Below are positions 45,739 to 56,645 of a stretch of DNA of 64,000 nucleotides, piece after piece. The translations under genes were made by a program, and so were the position numbers. Under the pieces are notes generated by a model, which was given only the letters and a program-made list of their open reading frames with translations, was not told where the DNA came from and ran no database searches. Each line of letters starts with the position of its first letter. Positions within the stretch are counted from its first letter, which is position 1. The DNA comes from Poa pratensis (Eukaryota; Streptophyta; Magnoliopsida; Poales; Poaceae): assembly GCA_947311845.1 (NCBI GenBank), contig CAMZMU010000049.1, positions 7,823,812-7,887,811 of the forward strand. The letters run 5' to 3'.

Positions 45739-46048
45739 ATCTGTGCTGTGCATGTACAGTACAGTAGTAGTAGAATCTAATTGAATCCTTTTACGGTGCA
45801 TCAAACTAATATGGGCCGTTTATTTGACGTGATCCAATGGTGCAGATGCGTTATACTACACCAGATTTTGTGTAGTATATTTCATTGCGAGGGATATTTT
45901 AGGTATTGCACTGTTTAAATCCCGCCGCCAGTTTATTCCCTTCCGTCGTCGTCGCTCCTTCCTCAGGGAAACGGCGACGGCCTAGGAGTACGACAACGTC
46001 AGCCCGGACACGGCATCGTCGACGGTCCCGACCGCCGGTGCTCTCATA

Positions 46049-46528
46049 CTACATGGCCCTGTACACCTCGAGGAGCTGTTTCATGGCCTCATTGAAGACG
46101 CGGTTGAAGCGTCCGTCCCTGCCGGCGTACTCAAACCACGACGTCCCAAACGCCCTCTGGAACGCGCTGCCGCCGTCCAGGACCGCGTCCTTCATGTGGC
46201 ACCAGGTTTCCATGAACACGTGGTCCTGAGCCAGGAGGGCGAACGGGGCCATCGAGGCGCCGTCTTCGTTGGGGGTCAGCCACCGGCACACCGGCGTTGC
46301 GCCGTAGCGGCGCACGAGGCTGCCGTCCTTGTCCTCCTCCACAGTGCACGACACGACCTTGTACGAGGCCAACACACGCAGAATGCGATCCACCATGGAC
46401 GGCGCGTCTGGCTTGTCGGCCCTGGACGGCAGCTTTGCCACCACCTCCTCCGGAGTCAGCGACTTCCCGCCGGCGCCCACGACGAGGGTCTCCAGGAGGC
46501 CCAGCTCGATGGCTGTCCTCAGCGCCAT
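46049..46528 (-). pseudogene. Caffeic-acid-type O-methyltransferase N-terminal fragment
   Basis: The minus strand encodes [98 protein letters not shown] and [20 protein letters not shown]. This is the dimerisation domain and the beginning of the catalytic region of plant COMT-like enzymes, which use S-adenosylmethionine to methylate phenolics. About 155 of roughly 360 residues are present. The N-terminal ~30 residues and the whole SAM-binding fold are missing, so it is a captured fragment, antisense to LOX-B within intron 2. The frame is open here, while the LOX-C copy has a stop. Confidence 0.8.
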
Positions 46529-46599
46529 TGGACTACACGCTCGTGACTCAAGACGGTGAGCAGCAGCACTGTGATCAATCTGTAGTCATCACGTCTCGT

Positions 46600-47010
46600 G
46601 TCATTTGATAGCATTCCAATTGATCTCATGCATGTCACTGACAAAATTAATGGCTGCGTGCTGGTGTGCGCAGACCTCCTGCACGCCCTCCGCCGTGTCA
46701 CGGGACCTCAACTTCATCGAACACAGGACGGATTCCGACACTGCGCCGGTAGTTGTCCTCGACCAGAACCTCCTGCAGAGCACCAACGCCGAGATCTCCA
46801 TTGGAGCTCCTGGTCGACGGCAAGGTGGTGTTGGGCGAGCTTTGGGGAGGCAGCTGGAGGGCGTGGCGGCGGCGCCGGGGAAGCTCCGGGGAGGCGACGC
46901 TGAATGGCGAGGCGGCGGCGTTGGAGAGAGCTCTAGTGGCGCGGCGCAGATATGGAGTGCGGCGACGGCGATTGCTACACCGTCCGTGCGCATCGGCAAA
47001 AATAATTAAA
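46600..47010 (+). other. GC-rich exon-like segment of unknown origin
   Basis: Open in several frames. One plus frame reads SAVSRDLNFIEHRTDSDTAP, VVVLDQNLLQSTNAEIS, then a Gly/Arg-rich stretch. I recognise no family. It probably was captured together with the OMT piece. The copy at 61624-62034 is nearly identical. Confidence 0.35.
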
Positions 47011-47137
47011 CCAACGTCTAAATTTATTATGTTTAAGATTAATTATCCATAAATGCCTACGATATCTCTTTTAGAAATGACTTGTTTGTCCTTTGACCCA
47101 AAACTGGTCCAATCAATTTCAGCTGTTTGATCTGTTA

Positions 47138-49381
47138 CTAGTAGTTTTGCACGTGCAAGGCACGACTTAACTATTGGAGTGCATTCTTTACGCAATGAAT
47201 TTATGCTTGAGTGTCTGCTGGCTATATAATGCTCAGATTAGCTCTGAAGGTTGAAGGTTGATCAGTGAGTCAATTAGATTGCGGGCTATCAATTATCCAG
47301 AATCCATCGTGTAAGATATATAATAGGTTTTTTATTACTTCATTCTCATATTTAACAGTTTTATACAGAGTTGGACCGAACACGCTGAGAAAACCAATAA
47401 CAAACTTACCAAGCAGCTACGACCATCCTCCTCTTCCGCTCTCCTCCTCATGCTTCTGCATCCAAATGTGCCAAGTCCTCAACACGTCAAGGGAGTTCGC
47501 CTAAAGGTCACTAACAAATGTTGAAACAGTGTCATAATGCTTATCTGCTCCAGCACTTGTATTGCTCAATGGATGAAAAATAATCCAAGTATTCAACGCC
47601 AATGTTGAGACACTGCATGGATTCAGAAAAATAATTTAATGTCTGTAGCAATAAAATGTTATTAATTTAAAGTGATGACACAACTAAAGAATTTAATCAA
47701 GTTTTGCAAGGTGAAGCCCGCCGTTAACAGTATTGATCAATGCAAACGATGAAAAAATGCGTGAAAGGGAGAGACTTCAGCTGTCATTGTACAAAGCTTT
47801 GAGGACACTCTAGTCCGGTCAACAAAATAATATTGTTATAGCCGAAACTAATCTGGCAAATGTATCCTATATTCTGCTATGCTCTGCAGCAAGAAAGCCA
47901 CGCCACCAAAGAAATCAATCCAACAAATAACTTATGCAAAATCTTGGACAGAGAAGGAACCAAATATGATATGCGCCGTCCCCTGAAGAAGTTGCACCTT
48001 TCTGGGAATCAATGAAGAACCGTCTGCAAAAATTTCATCCAAATCTCCTACTTATACATGAGGTAACGACACTGACAAGACATGGATCAAACCCAATCTC
48101 CTCTTTCGCCTCCCTCAGTATTGTAGTTGCATCCATAACATAACCCTGTCAGCTTTTCCATCCGGCAATGCAACTTCCCGTGTATTGAGCCAAGTAAACC
48201 AGTGATAAATAGTATCAAAACATACTTCCACAACGATGAGTACAAGCAACTTTTTACCCACACTTTTCAGTATATGAGAGAAGCTGATACCAAATGAGTT
48301 GGGTTAGGCTACATCATCGGCTTACTGGAAGCTATTTTGAGACGATCCAACTCTCTAGGTGAATTATAATTGATAAAAAAGCAATTTTGCAGCTTGTAGA
48401 CTATATTGATCACTTCGCACCGGCATTGCACAATTATAGTAGAAAAAAAATGAACACCATGGCGCCACTCCCTGCAAGTTACCTTCTCCACCTAGAATGA
48501 GCAAAAAAATACTGAACCTCTGCCCAGCGTCGCGTACTTGCGTGCAGGTTCACTGACTTGACATTAGAACCTCAACGTCCACGTCCACGTCCACGCTGCT
48601 CTTGGCCATGGTCCGTGTGCTTCTCAGCTCGTCTGGGCATTTCGACAAGCAGTGCAGCTGCAGGACACGACTGAAACTGTCAACCATGTCGCAACAGGTG
48701 GAGCATACTCCGGCAGCCTCTCATGCGGTTCGAATCAACCATGTGGGCACCGGACACACCATGGGCGGTGGCCACCGGCTCCTCGATCATCCACCGCGTC
48801 CAGGCAGGTAACCAACATTCATTGGAACGTGGCCTCCTTCCCAAGCTAGCTGTCCTGCACGATTTTGATTTGGGTTAGAGGTTGCTGAAACTGCCGCACC
48901 GCGTCTACAGCAGGCAGAGCGGACGCGCCCCTCGTGCCGGCGGCGCACTCAGGAAGCAGCAGAACGATCGGAGGTGGCGGAGCGGAAGATGCACAACGCG
49001 GCGCTCCGGGACGGCGGCGAGTTAGGGGGCGGCGTCATGGTCAGAGGCGACGGAGGGGAGAAGCGCATCGCTGTGCACCTGGATGGAGGTCTTTAGAGAG
49101 ACGCGGGCGGCCAATGATCCGAAGAAAGGGCAGAGGAGGCGCAGGGGTGTGGGCATGGGGAGGAGGCGGCGGTGCGAGGCGGTAGTTTTCCCCTTCGCGT
49201 GCCGATGAAATTTTCGTCCGCTCCGCAAATGGTCCGCCAAACTAATTGCTACGCGCACCCGAGATTAATCCAATCCGTTAGATCTAAATAGTTAGAATAT
49301 CCGATGGTAGAGTTTGTCAGTGTACACAACACGGGGTACCTGTAGCCTAACTCAAGTTTGCTTGTTTATTAGTAGTAGAGA
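47138..49381 (-). mobile_element. Helitron (non-autonomous), minus strand, nested in intron 2 of LOX-B
   Basis: On the minus strand it begins TCTCTACTACTAATAAACAAG at 49381 and ends CTAG at 47138. A palindrome TTGCACGTGCAA lies 6 nt before the CTAG, as in the 3' hairpin of Helitrons. It sits between A and T (target AT: complement of 49382 and of 47137), with no duplication, as expected for rolling-circle transposition. It is 2244 bp. No Rep/helicase was found. GC-rich pieces at about 48590-48830 and 48900-49200 may be captured host sequence. Confidence 0.75.
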
Positions 49382-49469
49382 TATACTACACGCGAAAATG
49401 CGTAGTAGAATGTACCGTAAAACATCCCATCTAATTACATGTATGATTTGGTTTGATATGGTGGTGCAG

Positions 49470-50167
49470 TCCTACCTGCCGTCGGAGACACCCCCGGGCG
49501 TGGAGAGTCTGCGCGAGAGCGAGCTTAAGGCCATCCGTGGAGACGGGAGCGGCGAGCGCAACAAACTGGACCGCATCTACGACTACGACGTGTACAACGA
49601 CCTTGGGAACCCCGAGGAAGATGACGCCCTGACGCGGCCGGTGCTCGGCGGGAATGAGAACCCGTACCCACGACGCTGCCGCACCGGCCGCCCCCGCAGC
49701 GACAAGGGTACGTATGTAATGGCCGCCCGGGATGGAGCATCACAACAGACTCATGATATATGTATTAATTGCGCGAGCTTAATTAACTAGCTAGGTAGTT
49801 GTGCATGCAGATCCGTCGTCAGAGAGGGTTGGAACTTACGTGTACGTGCCCAAGGACGAGGTGTTCTCGCGCTCGGATGAGACCCACTTCCTACTCCACA
49901 AGGGGTTGGCGTCCGTCATGCCGGGACTGGGGCCGCTGATCGATACGATGCTCTCCGCAGAGGGGAAGAGCCTAAGCTTCCCCTCCTTTGCGGCGATCGA
50001 CTCGCTATTCGACGACACCTTGGTGGAGCAGCCGCCTAGCCTTCTCGCCATGGTTGGGAAAACGTTACGGAAGTTGCGCAAAGCTTGGGGACAGTCCGAT
50101 ACGACGGAGGAAGCGTTCAACGAGGCGCTGCAGGACTTGAAATTCCAAATGCCCCAACTTTTGCGTG
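49470..50167 (+). CDS. LOX-B exons 3 and 4 (49470-49707, 49811-50167)
   Basis: Exon 3 begins [20 protein letters not shown] after the TGGTGCAG acceptor, joining FFPLK of exon 2 in phase, and contains [20 protein letters not shown] and [17 protein letters not shown]. The short intron 49708-49810 is followed by exon 4: [39 protein letters not shown], and [20 protein letters not shown]. These are the linker and first catalytic-domain helices of plant LOX. The 5' end of exon 3 is only about 34 bp from the nested transposon in intron 2. Confidence 0.9.
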
Positions 50168-50263
50168 GTACGAATTAATTACAGTCTCATTCGCGCGCGC
50201 TATTTCAATCAGACGTCACTGAATACCTGACCTGCGCGCGCCTCGGTGTGGAAAATATTGCAG

Positions 50264-50972
50264 GTGACAAGTTTGCATGGTCCAGAGACGAGGAGTTCGC
50301 AAGACAAACCCTTTCAGGACTGAACCCACTGAGCATACAGCTTGTCACGGCACGTTCGAATATATTCCTATATATATATATTGCTAGCTAGCTGCTGGCC
50401 GGATTTATTGGAGTTACTTCTGACCATGCACTGCATCGACATTATCATGTAATATGTCTGCAGGAATTCCCTTTTGTCAGCAAGCTCGATGAGGAAGAGT
50501 ATGGCCCGCGGGAGTCTGGTATCACCAAAGAGCTGATTGAAGAGCAGATAGGTAGGGTCATGACGGTGGAAGAGGTGAGGAAACTGATTGCAGCTGAAAT
50601 CATTAATTAATTAATAGTGTACATTCATGGATTAATTTGATTGTATGTACAGGCCGTTGAGAACAAGAAGCTGTTCATGCTGGACTACCATGACATGTTG
50701 CTCCCTTTTGTGAACGATGTGCGCGAGCTAGACGGCACCACCCTCTACGGCTCGCGCACGCTCTTCTTCCTGACAAAGGAAGGGACGCTTCGGCCCATCG
50801 CGATCGAGTTGACAAGGCCCAAGGGCAAGCATCCAGGCCTTGTTGAGCCGTGGAGTCAGGTCTTCACGCCGCCGCAGCAGTGGGATGATGGCACCGGGTC
50901 CTGGCTCTGGAAGCTGGCCAAGGCGCATGTCCTAGCTCACGACTCCGGGTACCACCAGCTTGTCAGCCACTG
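50264..50972 (+). CDS. LOX-B exons 5-7 (50264-50349, 50464-50574, 50653-50972), first two iron ligands
   Basis: Exon 5: [20 protein letters not shown] and NPLSIQLVT, the strongly conserved LOX helix. Its donor is GC (ACG|GCACGT), a rare GC-AG intron. Exon 6: [20 protein letters not shown], ending EE|GTGAGG. Exon 7: [58 protein letters not shown], carrying the His578 and His583 iron ligands. The Trp codon is split across intron 7 (TG|GTAATT). Confidence 0.9.
50350..50355 (+). other. Rare GC splice donor of LOX-B intron 5
   Basis: Exon 5 must end at 50349 (LVT) to stay in phase with exon 6 (EFPF) after TCTGCAG. The intron then starts GCACGT, not GT. The nearby GT (50354) would shift the frame. 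Confidence 0.7.
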
Positions 50973-51099
50973 GTAATTAGTTTCTTTTTTCTCTATAAAG
51001 ACTGGTAATTAGTAGTTGTTTTAGACTGGTAATTAGTTGAGCTAGATCATGATCAAATCCACTTTATTAGTTAGCTGAAATTGGAAATCGTCTTGTCAG

Positions 51100-51561
51100 G
51101 TTGAGGACACACTGCTGCGTGGAGCCCTACATCATCGCGGCGAACCGTCAGCTGAGCAGAATGCACCCCATCTACCGGCTGCTGCAGTGGCGGAGCTAGG
51201 ATTGGCACTCAGTGATGTCAAAAGTCCAAAATCAAAGACATTCGTTGCTAGTGAGGTCATTAACTAGTACTTATGGGGTCAAAAGTCTGTACTCTTAACT
51301 AGCATTTATGGTGTTTACCAAAGTTTTGTGTTGTCAATTGACCACATAATCAACACACAGCTCCGCCACTGGGCTGCTGCACCCGCACTTTCGGTACACG
51401 ATGCAGATCAACGCAAAATCGCGGGAGCAGCTCATTAACGCGGATGGCATCATCGAGAGAACCTTCTCGCCGGGGAGGTACAGCATGAAGCTCAGCTCCG
51501 CGGCTTACAAGGACCTCTGGCGGTTCGACATGGAGGCACTGCCAGCCGACCTTATCCGAAG
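51100..51561 (+). CDS. LOX-B exon 8, interrupted by a MITE
   Basis: [20 protein letters not shown] then MHPIYRLL are followed by the 187-bp insertion plus 8-bp duplication (51185-51379). The exon resumes with [40 protein letters not shown] and ALPADLIR. The added length is 195 bp (65 codons), so the frame is kept, but TAG at 51197-51199 ends translation. The uninterrupted version is in LOX-A 31955-32221. Confidence 0.92.
51185..51371. mobile_element. hAT-type MITE in exon 8 of LOX-B
   Basis: 187 bp with inverted ends CAGTGGCGGAGCT / AGCTCCGCCACTG and an 8-bp duplication GGCTGCTG (51177-51184 and 51372-51379), diagnostic of the hAT superfamily. It is non-coding. The empty site is kept in LOX-A (CCGGCTGCTGCACCCGC). 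Confidence 0.95.
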
Positions 51562-51685
51562 GTACGTCGTAATACCACTAGATATTAAGATGGCCTGAAC
51601 CATGCACGATCAGCTTGCTGCCACTACTTTGCAAAATGGTTGTTAATTTGACACGTATATGCTGTTTTTACGTCTGATACGCTAG

Positions 51686-52445
51686 AGGTATGGCGGTCGA
51701 GGAGGAAGACGGCACGTTGACGTTGACCATAGAGGACTACCCGTATGCCAACGATGGGCTACTCGTTTGGAACTCCATTAACGAATGGACCTCCGACTAC
51801 GTGAAGCACTACTACCCGTCGGTGGCGGACATCACCGGCGACAAGGAGCTCAACGGCTGGTGGGACGAGGTTCGCACCAAAGGCCACGCCGACAAGCAAA
51901 ACGAGCCGTGGTGGCCAAAGCTGGACTCCCGCGAGAGCCTGGTCCAGGTTCTGACTAGCATCATGTGGGTCACGTCGGGGCACCACGCCGCCGTCAACTT
52001 CGCCCAGTATCCCTTGGCCGGGTATTTCCCCAACAGGCCGACCATCGCGCGGAAGAAGATGCCGGTAGAGGACGGCCCCGACCGCGCCCAACACATGGCA
52101 GATTTCAAGGCCAAGCCGGAGATGGAGCTGCTGGAGGTGTTCCCGTCTCAGTACCAGGCCGTCCTCGTCATGACCGTGCTCCACGTCCTGTCGTCGCACT
52201 GGCCGGACGAGCAGCACGTGGGCAGTCACGTGGAGCCGGCGTGGGAGGCTGATCTGACGATCAAGTCGGCGTTCCAGAAGCTACAACGGAACATGCTGAA
52301 AAACGAGGAGATTATCGACGAGCGGAACGAGACGGAAGATCTCAAGAATCGGTGCGGCGCCGGCGTCATGCCGTACGAGCTATTCAAGCGGTCATCCGGG
52401 GCCGGGGACACCGGGAAGGGTCTCCCGTACAGCATCTCCATCTGA
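51686..52445 (+). CDS. LOX-B exon 9: catalytic C-terminus
   Basis: Acceptor GCTAG|AGGTATGG. Encodes [40 protein letters not shown] (iron ligands His773 and Asn777), [20 protein letters not shown], and the end GKGLPYSISI, whose terminal Ile carboxylate is the last iron ligand. Stop TGA at 52443-52445. The exon is open throughout, so damage to the gene is confined to exon 8. Confidence 0.9.
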
Positions 52446-52946
52446 GTCTGGTTGTACCGTACGTACTAGCACTGCTTAAGGGACTGTCGTCCGTAGTTAA
52501 TTATTACATGGAATCGACCATATGCAACCCATCCTTGCTTCAGTGGACTATATATATGCATAGATATGTATGTATCTTCCCACGTATGCGCTATTCTACG
52601 GTTTGCAGTAAGAGATTTAAATTTCTCAGGTACCCCTAATTTATGAAAAATGTTCTAATATCTTTACGGCTTGGTAGAGGCCAACAGCTTAATTGCATGC
52701 ATGATGCATTGATGCACGATCACCGCCAAGTTTCCTAATTGAAAAACCTTCTTCTCTCATTAGGCTGAACTAGCCAGCTTTGACATGCCAGCAGGGACTT
52801 CTATATCTAAATAGTTACGCTCCACTAACTATTTTTGCAGCTATAAGGTGAAGCCGCGGGACACAGACTCATAGGTTTAGATGCATCCGTTAAGGAAAAT
52901 TTTCTTTTTTAAACAGGCCACATAAAATGTAATTTATTCGCAAAAC
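52446..52946 (+). repeat. LOX-B 3' flank and block P, copy 3
   Basis: 52446-52640 is probably 3' UTR, with no canonical AATAAA close by. From about 52648 (AATGTTCTAATATC) the sequence matches block P at 34738 and 36669. It leads into Q3. Confidence 0.7.
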
Positions 52947-53108
52947 TTCGTGTGCAAACATAGAATGTCCGGATGAAAAAAAGGAATTTTTTGACATTTC
53001 GAAATGCGTTTTTTGAATAATGGGTGCATCTACACCTATGAGGCAAAGTGGATTTCTAGAAGCCGCGTCGGTATTATTTTCATCTTTTTTTTTACACGGT
53101 GAAGCCAC

Positions 53109-53434
53109 CACTACATGAAATCGACACACTTTGCTGAGTGCAATTTATCAGGTACTCAGCAAACAAGGTCTATATTCCGAGTGTCACGTAAAAACACTGG
53201 GCAAACAAAAGCACTCAGCAACTAGGTTTGTATGCCGAGTGTTTTCTGCTACCCACCCTCGGCAACCAATCACACTCGGCAAATAGGGTACTATGCCAAG
53301 TGCGGCACTCGGCAAAAAGAGCGCGCCACGTGGCACCTGCCGCCTCACAAGACGGAATGTGACGTCGCGGAGAGCTATGTCGAGTGCACTCGGCAAAACA
53401 TAACGGAGCACTGTTTGCCGAGTGCATTCTAGCA
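53109..53434. mobile_element. CACTA element terminus, copy in Q3
   Basis: Same end and CACTCGGCAAA-type cluster as in Q1 and Q2. Confidence 0.75.
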
Positions 53435-54615
53435 TGGAGTAAATCCCTCAGGTTGCAAGTGCCTATAAACGGTCTAGATAGTTCACATCTAATATCCAGC
53501 GGCTGACAACACTCAGAACAGGGAGGTGCCTCAGCAGGCGGGTAGCTAACCCGGATTACAGCTTAGAGTAATACTAATAGCTCATCGACGTGATTTTGTG
53601 GCTCTAGGGACTATGTTCGTAGAACTACATACTTGCTTCATAAGAGTTGGGTCCCCAAGTCTCCCTTCTGGACCTAGCACCCTGTGACGTGCCCATCACA
53701 CTGGAGGAAATGTCATAGCCGAAATCCTTTGTAGGAGAGAAGTTTTCCTGTCGCCACCGAGGTCACATCTTCCGGTGACAACGAGAAGAGCGAGAGAGGA
53801 GGTGTAGATCAGTGGCGGCCGTGCTAGGGTTTGCACCCGTGCTGCTCCCTGTGAGTGACGCGGTGCTCTCGTTATCTCACACAACCATCATATAGAATAT
53901 TACCAGACTCGAACACCTCTATGCATGCAACGTTTGGTCCCTGCCTCCTCCGCGTGTCGTTCCTGCGGCAGGAGGCGGTGGGGACCCTGGACCTGCGCTC
54001 GGCGCTGTAATCAGGTCCGTAATGTTAGCGATTTATATGGTGTCGTGGTGGCGCTGTTCAGATGTTGGTGGTTGCGCTACATCGAATAATGGTACCCCGG
54101 CTTCAACCCTATCTCGGCGGCGTGGTTGACGGTGTCGAGGAGCCAGTGGGACTGTGTCGCCGGGCTTATGCTCCGGCTTTGTGTGGTGTTGGTTTGCTCG
54201 CTGGCTTGTTGATCTTGTCGGCAGCCTTTTCGTCTTGTGTGCACAGTGTGCAGTTTGTTCCCACCCGCGAGCGTATGCGGGCTGAGCCGTCGGCTCCCAC
54301 CGGCGATTCTAGCCCGACCGTCAATGCAGATCAGGGCGCGTCCCCCGCCGATTCAGCTTCTCCCCCAGATCCCGTCGTACGCGGCGGGTGGCTACTGCGG
54401 TGATTTCTATGAGGAGTATGCCTCTATAGATCTGTGTGGACGACTTAGTTAAGCGTTGTGTCAGTCTCCTTGTTTCACACATGGTTGTAGGTTTGTGTTG
54501 CGCGTCTCCTTGTTTCACACATGGTTGTCGGTCACGTCAACGTTAAACAATAGTATTCGTACCTCACATGGTGTACCTAGTCACTACCGACTATATTTCT
54601 TTTGTCGGTCACCAT

Positions 54616-55134
54616 CAAGGTTTTGGTTCCCGAAAAAAAAAATTCCTGAGGGGGCTCGGGATTTCCGGTTACCGCGGTAACCGAGAAATCCCGGATGGTT
54701 ATCGGATGAATTTAAAAATCAAATTTTGAATTCAAATTTTCTTAGGAATGGTTATTTAGGTTCTAAACTGCAACTAGACACGGCCTTTAGTGTAGCGTAG
54801 CGGCATCCCTAGCACGCCGCAAGGTCGAACCTTGTTGACCACTTTTTTTCGGTAACTACGAACATTTAGTCTCGAACCGAAAGAATAATACCAAAAAATA
54901 TACACGGGCAGAGAACTCGAACCGGGGACTTTGGCGCGAGAAAAGCATGATGCTACCACCACGACACTTCTTCAGACGTGTGTACATAAGGAGAATACAC
55001 CGTATTTACCTATGTATGGGCGTTTAAATCAAAATTTTCAAACAAATTCGAGATTTTTTGGGCGGTAAGCACATATACCGGGGGTGCTCGGGAAACTCGG
55101 TTACCGGTCGGTAAATCTGGTTACCGACCGGTAA
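54616..55134. mobile_element. Fold-back MULE-like MITE, copy in Q3, right end deleted
   Basis: The left duplication GGTCACCAT at 54607-54615 and the left end CAAGGTTTTGGTT are intact, matching the right end of the Q2 copy better than Q2's own left end. The right end and its duplication are lost after GACCGGTAAC. Confidence 0.6.
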
Positions 55135-55645
55135 CCCATGTCAATATTAAACACCTGTCTCGCATATTATAGAGCTAGTAACAAAAAGACACACAAGTTG
55201 TATTGTTAGTATGTCAGCACATTGTTTTCAGTCACATTCGATCGTCACGTCAACATTAATAGCCTCTCGACAATAGCAATTTAACCCCACATGGTGTACC
55301 CACGTACTATATTTTAACCCGAGGAAGAGCTAATTGCCGGTATAAAAATACTGTCTCCCATGTTAAAAGAGCTAGAAAATGAAGAAGATAAACAAGTTGT
55401 ATTGCTAAATGAAACGTAAAACAGATATATTGTCTAAACATTGCCTGATACAACACATGCATTTTTTACTCAACAAAACGGCATTACTGCTGACAGCTCC
55501 ATCCCATGCGAAAATCCAATGTGCCGGGGCTACCGCGTGAAAGTCATAGGCTAATCGCTTGGCCATGGTTTGTCGCATCTACTACTTGGGACCGCGTGGG
55601 GCAAACTCATGATTACTTTTATAGCTCAGTCTCGAGGAATCAAAG

Positions 55646-56428
55646 TTTTTTTGTTTTTTGTTTTTTCATACTTGTATTCATACGAAAAGGAAAGCATTAC
55701 ACAACCAGATACAAGCAAAAAAAAACAGAGAGAAAACAGAGAGCACCACTGCTGTCTCCTTCCATCTTCAACCTCGAGAACGCCCAGCTCGCGAGACCTC
55801 CACCGTCGGAGACGACGAAGGAAAACACCACCGGGAGCACTCACCACGGGAACGGAAGAACTTCTTGCCCGAAGGTTTTGACGAGCCGCAGCAACCACCA
55901 GCTCCGACGAGCTGGATCTGAAGACGGTCATGCTCCATCGCCGGGGACGCACCCCAAGCTCCTGCCGCCCCAGATCTGGGGCCAGCGCCGCACCACCTCA
56001 CCGGAGGTGGCCAAATCTTCAGCCTGCACACCGCACACCCCAGCAGCAGCCACCCCGAATCCCCTCTCCCGGCCTCCTGTACACTCGTCACCAACCTGCC
56101 ACCGCCGCCGGAGATAGCGACAGCAGGTAGGTGACTCACCCGCAGCTCGGCAGCTTCGTCGACGACGACGCCGGATCGGGGGTGCCGCAGAGCACCAAAA
56201 GGCCGACGCCGATGACCCCACCACGCCAGCGCCGCCCACAAACCCCCTATCTACATGCCGGAACGCAGATCCGGGGATTCCCTACCCTCCCGCCGCCGTA
56301 GCGGCCGGCGGAGGGTCAGGAATCCCGCGGATACGCCGGCGGCCGCCGGGAGAACCCGAGTCGCCTCTGAGGTCGCCTCTGTGCACTGTAGAAGAGGGGA
56401 GGTTCCAGAAAAAAGGACGAATGTCTCA
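55646..56428 (-). mobile_element. Poly(A) retroposon, minus strand, upstream of LOX-C
   Basis: Copy of 39578-40359. The duplications CTCGAGGAATCAAAG are at 55631-55645 and 56429-56443. Confidence 0.8.
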
Positions 56429-56645
56429 CTCGAGGAATCAAAGTTGAAAGGCCAGTGAAGTTCACACATGAATAATAGCTACCGTTTACCGTTGTGAAAA
56501 TAGACAAATTTGACCTAGAATTAAAAGTTCAGTACAAAATGAACCGGTTTAAAAAAATTGAGATCACCCAAGAATCCTTTCCTTGGCACTTATAGTATGC
56601 GCCACCCAAGATCAAACATCGGGCGATATACGTGCAGAACACTAA

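Larger units (their letters stand above)
45783..49428. mobile_element. Candidate Pack-MULE in LOX-B intron 2 carrying an O-methyltransferase fragment
   Basis: The ends share inverted sequence: left TTTTACGGTGCAT and ATACTACACCAGATTTTGTG; right, in reverse, TTTTACGGTACAT and TACTACGCATTTTCGCGTG, each continuing into GTGTAGTATA. The flanks carry ATCTAATT (45775-45782 and 49429-49436) as a likely 8-9 bp duplication. The interior has a captured OMT exon and a second GC-rich exon-like piece (46660-46990). A Helitron (47138-49381) is nested near its right end. Class is inferred from long inverted ends plus captured gene pieces. Confidence 0.5.
42650..52445 (+). pseudogene. LOX-B: chloroplast-type 13-lipoxygenase gene, nine exons, disrupted by a MITE in exon 8
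   Basis: Exons by splice sites and phase: 42650-43001, 45052-45338, 49470-49707, 49811-50167, 50264-50349, 50464-50574, 50653-50972, 51100-51561 and 51686-52445 (TGA). Without the exon-8 MITE the coding length is 2778 nt (925 residues), normal for plastid type-2 LOX. The enzyme adds O2 to linolenic or linoleic acid, the first step of jasmonate and green-leaf-volatile synthesis. The Arg-rich N-terminus suits a transit peptide. Iron ligands are all encoded: His578 and His583 (YHQLVSHW), His773 and Asn777 (GHHAAVN) and the terminal Ile925 (PYSISI). The 187-bp MITE adds QWRS then TAG (51197-51199), ending the protein at about 616 residues, before three ligands. Unless it is spliced out or absent in other alleles, activity is lost. 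Intron 2 (4.1 kb) is full of transposons. Confidence 0.9.
52947..55550. repeat. Repeat block Q, copy 3 (Q3)
   Basis: Near-identical to Q2. A short deletion at about 55135 removed CAAAACCTTGGTCACCATT and a few more bases at the right end of the fold-back element. The GC-rich segment and 650-bp region missing in Q1 are present. Confidence 0.9.
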
